A stretch of 64,000 bases of DNA from an uncultured Lachnospiraceae bacterium (GCA_910578715.1 CAJTRL010000010.1:10501-74500), one strand, 5' to 3'. Counted from the stretch's first letter, positions 44,646-54,082 are shown. Program-made: numbers and translations. The notes: generated by a model from the sequence alone, not told the origin.

Positions 44646-46415
44646 ATGAAGAAGAACATTCTTCAAAAAGTACTGGTCTTCGCGCTGACAGGTGCGATGG
44701 CTATGGGAATGCTCAGTGGTTGTGGAAACGGCGGTTCTGACTCTTCCAATACAGATACGCAGACACAGACAACGACTGACAACACTGCTGCAACAGATAA
44801 CAGTGCAGCAACGGATAACAGTGCAGCAACAACGGACACCACGACAGATACTGCAACAACAGAGCCCGCAGCAAATGCGGCAGCAGGAATCGAAGGTTAT
44901 GAAGCGTTTGCTGACAACGTAACACTGAAAGTAGCTGTTTATGACAGAGGTGTAGAAGGTGTACCGACAGTCGATGACAACTACTGGACCAAATGGGTTC
45001 AGGAGAATTTCGGTGACAAGTACAATATTACCGTACAGTATGTGCCGATTACAAGAACCGACGTTATGACAGACTACGCGCTCCTTGCAGCAGCGGATGA
45101 TTTACCGACTATCCTGATGGAATATGACTATCCGAAGGTTGCTCAGTGGGCGAACGACGGTTATCTGACAACCTATGACTTGGATGCGTTTGCACAGGTT
45201 GCTCCGACTTACTATCAGAGAATGGTAGACCTGAATCAGATTCCTTATACGCAGATGGGCGGCGAGACATACTTCGCACTGGCTGAAAGACCGTACTACA
45301 ACACAACTTATACATACCAGAACTTCGTTCGTATGGACTGGTTAAGAGAAGTTGGTTATGAAGAAGTGCCGAAGACTTATGATGATATGGTAGACGCTCT
45401 GACCAAGATTAAAGAAGCTGGTCTCTGCGATTATCCGGGCAGCCCGATTGTAACAAACAAGATGGTAGCTGTTGGTGCGGATACACAGAACTATGGTTTC
45501 AGAACCTATCCTCTGAACGAGGAAGAGTGGGTAATGTACAGCGATTACAATGTTGTACCGATGAACTGGGAGCCTACAAAGAAATATCTGCAGACTGCTA
45601 ACGAGCTGTACAACCTGGGCATTACAAACCCTGAATACTACATCACAGACGATGAGACATGGAAAGCAAACTTCATCAACGGTAAGGCATTCAATTACAG
45701 CAACTATATTTCCGCAAACATGGATTTCCTCAATTCCTTCTATGAGAACAATCCGGATGCAGAGCTGGCGGTTGTTCCGGCTGATGCAGAGTACGCTGGT
45801 TCTTACGGATATCGTACAGATAACCCGTTTGGTATGATTATCTGCTTTTCTTCTTCCGCAACAGAAGATGAACTGAAAGCAGCATGGATGTACATGGAAT
45901 GGATGACACAGGAAGAGAACCTCTTCACGATGCAGTGGGGTATCGAAGGCGAGAACTACACAGTAGAAAATGGTCTTCCGGTATCTGTAGCGGATTACTC
46001 CGGTGATTGTACACAGGGCTTCAACAACAGCAAAGACTACTGGTGTGTAACAATCGAGAGCAGAAACGCTGGTACGATTGAAGAGATTATCGCGGCGACA
46101 ACACCTACCGGACTTCCTCAGGATTTCACACAGGATGTTATCGACTTCTACAACAAACGTGTTGAGATTTCTTCAACGGATTATGCTTGTACGGACCCTA
46201 TCTTCGCGGTAGCGCTTGATACTGTTTCTGAATATTCAGGAACACTTGCGGCTCTCTGGACAGAGTACTATGATACGCTGACCATGTGCAAACCGGAAGA
46301 GTTTGAAGCAAAATACGCAGAACTGTCTCAGAAATATCTGGATGCTGGTTTCCAGGATATCGCAGACGAAAGACTGGATGCGTTCAATAACGGCAATACT
46401 ACGAAATTGCAGTAA
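44646..46415 (+). CDS. Carbohydrate-binding lipoprotein, LplA/YtcQ type
   Basis: Lipoprotein of 589 residues: signal peptide with lipobox LSGC, Thr/Asn/Asp-rich linker to about 77, then an SBP family 1 fold of the large LplA/YtcQ type (DDNYWTKWVQENFG, YQNFVRMDWLREVGYEEVPKTYDDM). Expression-biased codons like oppA. AAAAGGAGG site. Binding component for the two permeases upstream; likely ligand an oligosaccharide, possibly rhamnogalacturonan-derived. Confidence 0.9.
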   Translation: MKKNILQKVLVFALTGAMAMGMLSGCGNGGSDSSNTDTQTQTTTDNTAATDNSAATDNSAATTDTTTDTATTEPAANAAAGIEGYEAFADNVTLKVAVYDRGVEGVPTVDDNYWTKWVQENFGDKYNITVQYVPITRTDVMTDYALLAAADDLPTILMEYDYPKVAQWANDGYLTTYDLDAFAQVAPTYYQRMVDLNQIPYTQMGGETYFALAERPYYNTTYTYQNFVRMDWLREVGYEEVPKTYDDMVDALTKIKEAGLCDYPGSPIVTNKMVAVGADTQNYGFRTYPLNEEEWVMYSDYNVVPMNWEPTKKYLQTANELYNLGITNPEYYITDDETWKANFINGKAFNYSNYISANMDFLNSFYENNPDAELAVVPADAEYAGSYGYRTDNPFGMIICFSSSATEDELKAAWMYMEWMTQEENLFTMQWGIEGENYTVENGLPVSVADYSGDCTQGFNNSKDYWCVTIESRNAGTIEEIIAATTPTGLPQDFTQDVIDFYNKRVEISSTDYACTDPIFAVALDTVSEYSGTLAALWTEYYDTLTMCKPEEFEAKYAELSQKYLDAGFQDIADERLDAFNNGNTTKLQ

Positions 46416-46444
46416 TTCTAATTTTGACAAAAATAGTAGTTCTG

Positions 46445-46488
46445 ATAACAGGCCGTCGCACTTGTGTGCGGCGGTCTTGTTATTTTGC
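46445..46488 (+). terminator. Terminator after the importer operon
   Basis: ATAACAGGCCGTCGCAC / GTGCGGCGGTCTTGTTAT, 17-bp stem with one bulge, loop TTGT, followed by TTTTG. Confidence 0.88.
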
Positions 46489-46504
46489 TTCCGTTAATCT
46501 CCTA

Positions 46505-46534
46505 TTGACAATCCCAATTCGTTTCTCTTATAAT
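46505..46534 (+). promoter_or_regulatory. Consensus promoter of the AraC gene
   Basis: TTGACA (46505-46510), 18-base spacer, TATAAT (46529-46534). Confidence 0.9.
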
Positions 46535-46581
46535 GTAGGCTAACGCAAAGGATTTTCGGACAAAAGATGGAGGCGTGTAAG

Positions 46582-47616
46582 ATGGCAAAGCCTACAAATA
46601 CAATAACAGAATACCGAAACTATTATCTGCCGCCTCATTTTCCGGCGTTGCTGCTTTCGGGCGACCATTGGAGGATTTCGGACAAACAGAGAGACAGGCT
46701 GCATTTCCACAATTGTCTTGAAATTGGAATCTGCCATGCGGGAAGCGGATTTATGGAGTTTTACGGGGAGACCTGTCCTTTTCAGGAGGGAGATATTACC
46801 ATCATTCCGCAGAATGTACCACATTCTACATATAGCACGCCGGGGGCTTCCAGCTTAAGTCTCTGGTCATATCTTTTTATAGACCCGAAGGAATTTTTCA
46901 GACATTCCCTCCCTTCCACATGGAAAAATTATGAGTTACAGCCCTATGCGTTCCAGAATTTCAAATACCTCCTGAGCAGAGAGCGTTATCCGGAAGTCTG
47001 GCAGCTGCTTACGCTTATTATCAAGGAACTTCGGGAGCAGAAACTGGGTTATCAGTTTGCGGCCAGAGGACTGATGCTTTCGTTGTATATTGAGATTTAT
47101 CGTATTCAGTCCCAGGAAGAGGAAGTGCGCGAAGAAAAGGAAGGAAACAAAAGGGAAAGAGAAGAACAGTACGGCCGGACGGAAGAAGAGGAAAAAGGAG
47201 GAGGGGGGGGCTTTTCGGATGCGGCCAGCCCGCTGTCGATTGCCCCGGCGCTCGATTATATTGAAAAAAATTATATGAAGCAGTTCAGCATCGAATTTCT
47301 CGCGGATTTGTGCCATTGGAGTCCCACGCATTTCCGAAGAATTTTTCACTCCATCATGCGGATTTCTCCGCTGAATTATTTGAACAATACCCGCATACAG
47401 AAGTCTTGCAGTCTGTTATGCAGTACGGAAGAATCCATTCTGAGCATTTCAGAGGCTGTGGGATTTCAGTCCGTTTCCAGTTATAACCGCTATTTTTATC
47501 GCCTGATGTCGCAGTCTCCGCGGGAATACAGGCGGCAGATGCTGCAGTCGGATAAACAGCAGGCGCAGAGTATGTCCATTCTGGAATTTTCCGGCTGGAT
47601 GTACCCGGAACCTTAA
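46582..47616 (+). CDS. AraC-family regulator with cupin sensor and variable linker
   Basis: Regulator of 344 residues: cupin domain (about 20-150: RLHFHNCLEIGICHAGSG, FQEGDITIIPQNVPHS) and C-terminal double HTH (FLADLCHWSPTHFRRIFHSI, ISEAVGFQSVSSYNRYFYRLM). Between them lies an extremely Glu/Lys/Arg-rich linker (about 175-210) ending in a run of five glycines coded by a G8 tract at 47203-47210. ATG 46582 follows GGAGG by 8 bases. Probably regulates the preceding carbohydrate importer. Confidence 0.9.
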   Translation: MAKPTNTITEYRNYYLPPHFPALLLSGDHWRISDKQRDRLHFHNCLEIGICHAGSGFMEFYGETCPFQEGDITIIPQNVPHSTYSTPGASSLSLWSYLFIDPKEFFRHSLPSTWKNYELQPYAFQNFKYLLSRERYPEVWQLLTLIIKELREQKLGYQFAARGLMLSLYIEIYRIQSQEEEVREEKEGNKREREEQYGRTEEEEKGGGGGFSDAASPLSIAPALDYIEKNYMKQFSIEFLADLCHWSPTHFRRIFHSIMRISPLNYLNNTRIQKSCSLLCSTEESILSISEAVGFQSVSSYNRYFYRLMSQSPREYRRQMLQSDKQQAQSMSILEFSGWMYPEP

Positions 47617-47648
47617 ATACGCAGGCTCCACAGAGCCTGCGTATTTTA
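47617..47648 (+). terminator. Terminator of the AraC gene
   Basis: ATACGCAGGCTC-CACA-GAGCCTGCGTAT then TTTTA, starting on the base after the stop codon. Confidence 0.92.
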
Positions 47649-47706
47649 CTTGTAGTGCGCCTGGCGACGTCTGTTTCTGCCTTGTTTCCAGCCCCGGGAA
47701 CACCTA

Positions 47707-47735
47707 TTGACAACGGGAAACAGTTTGTTTATAAT
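47707..47735 (+). promoter_or_regulatory. Consensus promoter of the Rpn-family gene
   Basis: TTGACA (47707-47712), 17-base spacer, TATAAT (47730-47735). About 155 bases of leader follow with small hairpins (ATCGG-6-CCGAT near 47793-47808). Confidence 0.9.
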
Positions 47736-47898
47736 TTATTTTACAAGAAGAGTTCTCTGATGTGAAATCTCCGTTCTGTTCAGAACGAATAATCGGGTAT
47801 ATCCGATTCCGGCGTTATCAGCCATATTTCACAAGATATAACAGAAGAATGGCTGAGGCAGTATTGGTTTGGCTACTGCAGGGCCGGAAAGGATTTGA

Positions 47899-48828
47899 AT
47901 GGGAAAGAAGGATAAAGCAGATAGGAATTTTTTTGAAAAAAAAGAGCGGTTTGCAGAATTAATGAATCATATTTATAATCGGAAAACGGATAAAATATGT
48001 CCGGAAGATTTGGTGGTAATCAGGCGTAATTATGCGCCGTTAGCCTTTCCTTTTGGTGGAAAAGAGAGAGATTTGTTAATGTTTGATAAAAAGCGAAATA
48101 TTTATTATGGGCTGGAAATAGAAACCGAGTCCGATTATAGCATGCCGGAACGTATTATGGTATATGATGCCAGCGAATATGAAGAGCAGATAAAAGAAAT
48201 TCACAATAAGAATTTGGAAAGCAAGAGCTATAAAACGTATCGGGAGAAAAAGAGCAGAATGACCCAGAAAGATTTTTTGATTCCGATTATAACGTCTGTA
48301 TTATATTTAGGTACGAATCACTGGAAGGGAAGGAGAACGCTCTCGCAGATGTTTTCAAATAAAAAGCAGGCGGAACAGCTCTTAGGAAATCGATATCCGG
48401 AATATGATTTTCCGCTGTTGGAAGCGGATTATCAAAACCCGGAAATATACAGGACAGATTTGAAAGAGTTTTTCCAGGCCATGCAATGTCGATTGGATAA
48501 AAATAGGCTTCGTGCTCTTTTTAATACGGAGGCCTTTCAGAATCTGTCTCCTGATACGGAATGGGCTATTGCAATTCATTTAAATATCAGCAGACTGGTA
48601 AAGAAAATGGAGAAGGAGGAAGTTGGTATGTGTAAGGCATTTCAAGATTTGATGGAAGAAGAGCGGAGGGAAGGCAAAAAGGAAGGTAGAAGAGAAGGCA
48701 AAAAGGAAGGCAGAAAAGAAGAGAAAATACAGACAATTCGTAGGATGGTACAGGAGGGACTGGATGAGGGAATTATCAACCGGGTGACAAAATGTACGAA
48801 AGAAGAGTTTCAGGCGGCTCTGAATTGA
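47899..48828 (+). CDS. Rpn-family PD-(D/E)XK nuclease / putative transposase
   Basis: Protein of 309 residues. An early PD-(D/E)XK-like core (GKERDLLMFDKKRNIYYGLEIETESDY) and the C-terminal KAFQDLMEEERREGKKEGRREGKKEGRKE-type tail, whose EG-repeats are a hallmark of these proteins. Rpn proteins promote RecA-independent recombination and some act in phage defence; older annotations call them transposases. It has its own promoter and AT-richer codons than neighbours, suggesting transfer. The repeat tail (about 250-275) may expand or contract. Confidence 0.85.
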   Translation: MGKKDKADRNFFEKKERFAELMNHIYNRKTDKICPEDLVVIRRNYAPLAFPFGGKERDLLMFDKKRNIYYGLEIETESDYSMPERIMVYDASEYEEQIKEIHNKNLESKSYKTYREKKSRMTQKDFLIPIITSVLYLGTNHWKGRRTLSQMFSNKKQAEQLLGNRYPEYDFPLLEADYQNPEIYRTDLKEFFQAMQCRLDKNRLRALFNTEAFQNLSPDTEWAIAIHLNISRLVKKMEKEEVGMCKAFQDLMEEERREGKKEGRREGKKEGRKEEKIQTIRRMVQEGLDEGIINRVTKCTKEEFQAALN

Positions 48829-48876
48829 AGGTGTCGGCGGCCGCTTTCGGGTGGTCATTGGAAGAGCTCAGATAAA

Positions 48877-48917
48877 AGAATTTTTAACACCGCGAAATAC
48901 GCGGCGTTAAAAATTCT
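48877..48917. terminator. Bidirectional hairpin between convergent genes
   Basis: AGAATTTTTAAC and GTTAAAAATTCT with inner CCGCG-AAATA-CGCGG and one A/C mismatch. It lies between the convergent Rpn-like and GH112 genes; the A/T-rich arms supply U-rich 3' ends on both strands. Confidence 0.75.
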
Positions 48918-48944
48918 ATCGATTTGTGCAAGGCACAAAATATC

Positions 48945-51119
48945 TTATAAATTTAAAAACATCGTCTGGTAGGGTTCCAGGGTCAGTTCTTTTGTGCCCG
49001 CGTGGGTTTCAACGCGGGTTTTTTGCTGTGTATCGCTGTTATTGATAACTACGAGAGTTTTGCTTTCCGGATAGTACGCGCACTCCGTATAGAGGTTATC
49101 GGTCATGTAGATTCCGGTAACGTCCTCGCCTCCGGCATAACGAATCAGCTGGTAGAGCAGTCTCGTATTGGCGGGGCCAAACTGGAAGGAAGACAGATAA
49201 ATGCCTTTGCCTTTTCCAAAATCGTGAACCGTCAGAACCGGATTACCGTCTTTTTCCATAAGAACTTTTGCCTTTCCGTCCGTCAGATAACGGTTTGGTT
49301 TCGGGGTGAGACTCGCTTCCCGTGGAACGAGATTCATCGTATCTTCCGCCTTGAACTGCCAGCGTCCGTGACAGATTCGCTCGCCCGTATCTTCATCGAT
49401 GCCGAGCACATGCGCCATCCGGAAGAAGGTGTCATAGCCGGAGACTGCGGAAGGCTCGTTGACGCCGAGGAAAGTACCGCCCCGGTATACCCATTCTGTC
49501 AGAATTTCCACGAGCTCAGCGTCTTTCCAGGCGTCGCCGCCGCTCCATGCGCTTCCGGCGTAGCCTGCATTAATAACAATATCGAAGCCGTCCAGCTTTC
49601 CGGCTTTTACATCCTCGAAGGAAAGGAAGGAAACATCAACGGGCAGTCCTGACAATGCCTCATTGATGTGAATCAGGTCATGCTGCCAGGTCTCGTGAAA
49701 ATGCCCTGAAAGCGTCCAGGAGCGGAGTGCGCCCCAGGAATGAAGGACGGCGGCTTTCGTCCGGATGCAGTAAGGCTTTCCTTTGGCATGGAAATCCTGA
49801 ATCATATGAAATTCGTCCGTAACCTGCTCAATATAGTCGCAAAAATCGGGGAAACCTTCGGTCAGATGCAGATAGCCGCCGAGCCCGATGCGGTCGATAG
49901 AGCAGCGCAGCAGCGCTCTCCGAATGCTGTTCCAGTAACGTTTGGCTTCCGTAGTCGGGTCTCCGCCTTCCATAAAAGTCGGCGCACCGCCAAGCCCTAC
50001 CGGGAACAGATAAGGATGCAGCCTGAGTTCGTGCACCGGAACATCAACGCCCGCGCAGAGTCTCGCTTCAAAACCGGAAAAGACGCATTTAATCAGTCCG
50101 TCGAATCCAAATTCCGTAAATCTTCCATTATAGGGCTCCAGTCCAACCCAGCTGTCATCATAAAAAACATAGGCTTTTTTGCCATAGGAATGCACGATAT
50201 CGACGAGCGTTCTGCCGAAAAAGATAACGAAATCGTTGATAAATTTCATCCAGTCCAGTTTGTGCGCATCGCCCGGCATATGGGTAACATGGCGTTTGCC
50301 CTGGTTGATGAAATCTTCGGCCGTCATGGAATAACCGAATTTTTCAGCAAATTCGTCCAGCGCCCGTTCGCTTACCGTAAAATCATAAGAACCCCAGTCG
50401 GTAAAAAGGGAACGGCATTCTTCGTGGGAACCCCAAATCCAGACAAAATTATAAAATAACGATGTAAAACGGACTACGGTAGTATCGGGATGGGATTCGC
50501 ACCAGTTTTTCAGCCAGTCAATCATGTATTCGCGCGTTTCAGGATATCGCGGGTCAATCTGCATCAGATGTTCTTTGTCCCAGTGATTGGTGGTGTGGTT
50601 GTACATGGAAATTTCTTCCCAGATACGGTAGGCAAGAAAGCTGACCGTATAATTATGCCAGGGAACGGCATTACGGATGGTGACGGTTCCGTTTTCCTTG
50701 TGATAATCCCAACGCTCAGAGTCCAGCAGCCTGTTGGCCGTTCTGTCATAGACCTGCCAGTATTTCATCGCTTCCGGGCGGTCGTTAAGCGAAAACTGTT
50801 CTTCAAAAAAATCGTCCATCAGCCGGATTGTCAGAACCGTATTTTCTGACGCTTCGCCGGCGGGAACGGCCGTTACGGGCGAAGTGCACAAAAAAGTCTG
50901 CTGCAGTTTGTCCTGATTCCGGGACGCCCATTCGTTGTGGTCCCGAATGATGCAGAGGGTGGAATAGATACCGTAGCCGGCATGGATAATGTCTTCCGAT
51001 AATTCGGTGCCGTCGCTGTCACGGATAACGTCCGCACCCCATTTTTCCGCCAGTTTCAAAGTCAGTTCCTCATAGCCGGATTCTCCCGGCAGCGTGAAGC
51101 CGCCTTTTCTTTTTCCCAT
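48945..51119 (-). CDS. GH112 phosphorylase (galacto-N-biose or galactosyl-rhamnose type)
   Basis: Protein of 724 residues matching GH112 along its length. The catalytic acid lies in VFYDDSWVGLEPY (D321/D322). GH112 enzymes phosphorolyse beta-galactosides: Gal-1,3-HexNAc or, in plant-degrading clostridia, Gal-beta-1,4-rhamnose, giving alpha-galactose-1-phosphate. The adjacent CE12, GH105 and rhaM genes all belong to rhamnogalacturonan-I use, so I favour galactosyl-rhamnose (inference). No signal peptide. Good site (GGGAGGAATT) and direct repeats upstream. Confidence 0.88.
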   Translation of the reverse strand: MGKRKGGFTLPGESGYEELTLKLAEKWGADVIRDSDGTELSEDIIHAGYGIYSTLCIIRDHNEWASRNQDKLQQTFLCTSPVTAVPAGEASENTVLTIRLMDDFFEEQFSLNDRPEAMKYWQVYDRTANRLLDSERWDYHKENGTVTIRNAVPWHNYTVSFLAYRIWEEISMYNHTTNHWDKEHLMQIDPRYPETREYMIDWLKNWCESHPDTTVVRFTSLFYNFVWIWGSHEECRSLFTDWGSYDFTVSERALDEFAEKFGYSMTAEDFINQGKRHVTHMPGDAHKLDWMKFINDFVIFFGRTLVDIVHSYGKKAYVFYDDSWVGLEPYNGRFTEFGFDGLIKCVFSGFEARLCAGVDVPVHELRLHPYLFPVGLGGAPTFMEGGDPTTEAKRYWNSIRRALLRCSIDRIGLGGYLHLTEGFPDFCDYIEQVTDEFHMIQDFHAKGKPYCIRTKAAVLHSWGALRSWTLSGHFHETWQHDLIHINEALSGLPVDVSFLSFEDVKAGKLDGFDIVINAGYAGSAWSGGDAWKDAELVEILTEWVYRGGTFLGVNEPSAVSGYDTFFRMAHVLGIDEDTGERICHGRWQFKAEDTMNLVPREASLTPKPNRYLTDGKAKVLMEKDGNPVLTVHDFGKGKGIYLSSFQFGPANTRLLYQLIRYAGGEDVTGIYMTDNLYTECAYYPESKTLVVINNSDTQQKTRVETHAGTKELTLEPYQTMFLNL

Positions 51120-51143
51120 ACTGAATTCCTCCCGTATTTCTTA

Positions 51144-51208
51144 TTACATTGTTTGATATGTATGTTACATCGTTTCTCACATTTTCTGATATGTTTGTCT
51201 CATCGTTT
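51144..51208 (-). promoter_or_regulatory. Direct-repeat operator upstream of the GH112 gene
   Basis: Two 32-base repeats at 51144-51175 and 51177-51208, about 26 of 32 identical (core TGATATGT..TGT..CATCGTTT on the + strand), 33-base offset. The spacing resembles the 34-35 base repeats in front of the ABC operon at 13.4 kb, though the sequences differ, suggesting another AraC-type activator. Confidence 0.6.
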
Positions 51209-51250
51209 TTTTAATTTTCTAATATTTTCTTTTATTTTTGAATTGTGTTC

Positions 51251-52975
51251 TTACATAATTTTCAGGTTCCGGCACAGGTTCGAGCCCTGTCTGCGGGTGA
51301 TTGGCATATCCAGTTCATCCGTTCCGTCCGCGGAAAGCACGCCGAGCTGACAGGCGGCTGATAGAAGCGGTCTCAGCGAAGAACTGACACAATTGTCATA
51401 AGGACATTGCTGTGCTTCCGGCAAGGTTCTCCGGCTTCCATAGGCGCGCATCAGAAAGACGACAAAATCTAAAAGATTTACCGTCTCCAGCGGACGGAAA
51501 AGGCCGTTTTCGCATACTTCTCCGGTTACAATGCCGTTCTGCAGTCCGCATTCCACCGCGCCGGCATACCATTCATGACCGATGATATCGGTAAAGAGGT
51601 CGTTATATACGTTGGTAATAAAAAAGCCCGCCCGACGGATAACCATATCGAGAGCTTCCGCCCGAAGCAGAGGTTCCGATGGTCTGTCCGGTTCTTCCCA
51701 TTCGGGTGTTTCGTTATCCGTAACAAAGCCTTCCGGTCTCGGAAGGGGTTCCACGAAAGACGGTTCCGGCCATGATTTGGCGGAATCGTTTATCAGGGAA
51801 GCCAGAAGACGGTAAGCTCCTTCCGTACAGCAGCGCCGGATTTCGGCACAAATCATTTCAGCCATTTTCCGGGCGCCGAAATCGTTATGGTGGGTATAGT
51901 CGGAAGGATAGAAGTATCTTTTGGCATTCTCTCTTTGCAGCCGGACAATAAATTCCATGCTCAGTCTGTGCAAATCGAGAACCGGAACGGACAAACGGGA
52001 GCCGGCTTCGAGACAGGCATCCGCATATTCCTGTAACAGGTCATTATAAGCGCCGTCGCTTCCCCGCCATGTATTCCGCGCTACCGGAGTGACAAGAACG
52101 GGATGAACACCCAGTTTCCGGCATTCCGTAATATATCTTTCCAAGTTTGCCAGGTAGCCTTCCCCGGCCTTTAAGTGCTGTAATTTCTGGTCGTTATGGC
52201 CGAACTGAAAGAATACATAATCGCCCGGTTTACAATGTTCAAAAAGGATGGCCGCATGACCTTCCTGACGAAAACTTTCCGTCGTCAGCCCGGAGTGGGA
52301 GTGGTTAGAGACAGAAACCGCTCCGCACAACAGGGACGGAAGCATCTGTCCCCAGCCGGCGTAGCTTGTTTCCGGCGCATAAGGGTATTCCGCCGACTGG
52401 TCGGTCACGGTGGAATCGCCTGCTATGTAGAGTACCGGACAATTTACCGGTTCTATTGTGATTTTGCTAAGAAGCGGTTTGTCCGCCGTAACGCTTACTT
52501 CAATGCCTAAATCGTGATAAACTTTTTCCTGTCCCCGCGGAATAATGCCGCATACTTCCGTGTACAGTTCACAAGTATATTCCTCACCGGGAAGAAGCGT
52601 TTCCCGCCAGGCGCCGAGACAGCGCCTTCCGGTGAAAATACGGATATCGGATATTTTTTCGTCGGAATATAAGGTCACCCTGACGCGGTAACTGCCTTCC
52701 GCATCTACATGACATTTGAAGCGGAGGGGAAACTGTCTTCTGCCATCGGTGGGCGTCTCCGGCCGTATCATACAGCCGCAAGAGGTCTGCTCAATCGTGA
52801 CAGGTTTTAACAGACGATACCAGGGAACCGGCAGAAAACCGCCGTTTAATTCCGGCAGCATCAGGTGCGGATATTGTTCCATCGTCTGCTCGGTAAGAAA
52901 GCCGTAACCTCGCTCTTTCGTATAAATATCTTCCGGAGCAATATTGCCGCCGGGTGTAAAATCGTATGTTATCAT
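51251..52975 (-). CDS. CE12 rhamnogalacturonan acetylesterase with SLH-like C-terminus
   Basis: Protein of 574 residues. About 1-180: beta-rich N-terminal domain. About 182-385: SGNH esterase of the RhgT type: GDST (S188), FQFGHND (N261), DYTHHND (D359, H362). Residues 437-574 look like two or three S-layer-homology repeats (LFTDIIGHEWYAGAVECGLQ.GIVTG, FRPLETVNLLDFVVFLMRAYG). SLH domains anchor exported proteins, yet no signal peptide is visible: the start MITYDF has a GGAG site 9 bases before it. It begins 1 base after the GH105 stop. The open frame could extend 22 codons upstream, still without a convincing signal. Confidence 0.85.
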   Translation of the reverse strand: MITYDFTPGGNIAPEDIYTKERGYGFLTEQTMEQYPHLMLPELNGGFLPVPWYRLLKPVTIEQTSCGCMIRPETPTDGRRQFPLRFKCHVDAEGSYRVRVTLYSDEKISDIRIFTGRRCLGAWRETLLPGEEYTCELYTEVCGIIPRGQEKVYHDLGIEVSVTADKPLLSKITIEPVNCPVLYIAGDSTVTDQSAEYPYAPETSYAGWGQMLPSLLCGAVSVSNHSHSGLTTESFRQEGHAAILFEHCKPGDYVFFQFGHNDQKLQHLKAGEGYLANLERYITECRKLGVHPVLVTPVARNTWRGSDGAYNDLLQEYADACLEAGSRLSVPVLDLHRLSMEFIVRLQRENAKRYFYPSDYTHHNDFGARKMAEMICAEIRRCCTEGAYRLLASLINDSAKSWPEPSFVEPLPRPEGFVTDNETPEWEEPDRPSEPLLRAEALDMVIRRAGFFITNVYNDLFTDIIGHEWYAGAVECGLQNGIVTGEVCENGLFRPLETVNLLDFVVFLMRAYGSRRTLPEAQQCPYDNCVSSSLRPLLSAACQLGVLSADGTDELDMPITRRQGSNLCRNLKIM

Positions 52976-52976
52976 C

Positions 52977-54026
52977 TTAAAGAGCTCCGTCCTTTTCGAT
53001 AGAAGAAGATACCAGTACGCTGCTGAAAAAGGCGAGCGCAAGTCCCTGTCCCCAGCCCTGAATCCAGCGTCTGGAAATGCCCCGGTAGCCGTCGATATCT
53101 TTCATAACGGCCGTGCCGCCGGATACGTTCATAACCCGGCCGTCTTCGCTGACATTGGCAAGAAGCCCCTGGATGGCAAGATTGATGTGGCGGGTGTGTA
53201 ACGGATTGCCGCGCTCCAGCATTGCCGCAGCAATGCCCGCGGACGCGGAAATTTCCTCATAGGATTCTTCGTCGTTTAAGACGGTGCGCCAGAGGCCGTT
53301 TTTCGTCTGTACCGTTTTCAGGGCGGCGAGCTGGTCATTTAAAGACCCGGCAACATCCAGATATTTCGGATAAAGATAGCATTCGGGAAGTACGCTGCCT
53401 ACCTTTGACATCGTATAAGCGGCCCAGGCATTGGCTCTGCCCCAGTAGATGCCGGACATATGGTCTTTGGTAATATTGTTATAGCCGTGATAATAAAATC
53501 CGGTTTTTTCATCCTGTAAATAATTAATATGCCAGTACCACTGATTCAGGGCGTCATCAATCATCTCCTCGTCTTTCAGGATAACGCCGACCCGGAGGAG
53601 GAAGAAAGCAGCCATAAATAAGGTGTCCGCCCATGCCTGTTCCGGGAAATCGTTTTTGGCGGAAACGGTATGCTGGAGCACATTGTCGCCAAAACGGAGG
53701 GCATCTTTGCGGATATAGTCAATTTTGCTCAGAGCAAGGTCCCAGTATTTCTGCTCGCCGGTCGCCTGATACAGCGAAACGAGGCAGTGGCCCATTGCAC
53801 AGGCGTTGACGGTCCACACCTTCGGAAGACCGAGAGAAATCAGTTCGTCCACGCGCTCTTTTAAGAGCGTCAGGTATTTTTCGTTTCCCGTTTTTTCGTA
53901 GGCTTCGCTGATACCGTAGTAGGCTACGCCACAGGGCCAGTCCCAGGTAAGGTCCATTTTCATGGTTCTGTCCACGATTCTGTCGATGACATCTTCTATC
54001 TGTTCTCTGTTAAATTCCAACTGCAT
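52977..54026 (-). CDS. GH105 unsaturated rhamnogalacturonyl hydrolase
   Basis: Protein of 349 residues, (alpha/alpha)6 barrel of the YteR/YesR family: WDWPCGVAYYGI near 28-39, QAWADTLFMAAFF with catalytic D134, and the SGIYWGRANAWAAY segment. It removes the unsaturated galacturonyl residue from rhamnogalacturonan disaccharides, releasing rhamnose. No signal peptide, so it acts in the cytoplasm. GGGAGGG site. First gene of a minus-strand operon with the CE12 gene. Confidence 0.92.
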   Translation of the reverse strand: MQLEFNREQIEDVIDRIVDRTMKMDLTWDWPCGVAYYGISEAYEKTGNEKYLTLLKERVDELISLGLPKVWTVNACAMGHCLVSLYQATGEQKYWDLALSKIDYIRKDALRFGDNVLQHTVSAKNDFPEQAWADTLFMAAFFLLRVGVILKDEEMIDDALNQWYWHINYLQDEKTGFYYHGYNNITKDHMSGIYWGRANAWAAYTMSKVGSVLPECYLYPKYLDVAGSLNDQLAALKTVQTKNGLWRTVLNDEESYEEISASAGIAAAMLERGNPLHTRHINLAIQGLLANVSEDGRVMNVSGGTAVMKDIDGYRGISRRWIQGWGQGLALAFFSSVLVSSSIEKDGAL

Positions 54027-54082
54027 AATCAGCCCTCCCGATAAAAATTATTTTAAAAATTTTGCGATAAAAATCTATATTT

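Noticed and set aside
47762..47962. 66-codon frame in the leader of the Rpn-like gene
   Set aside because: GTG start without a site and overlap with the well-supported Rpn start; no recognisable protein.
48665..48725. Purine-rich repeat considered as a separate tandem-repeat element
   Set aside because: It encodes the usual EG-repeat tail of Rpn-family proteins, so it is treated as part of the gene.
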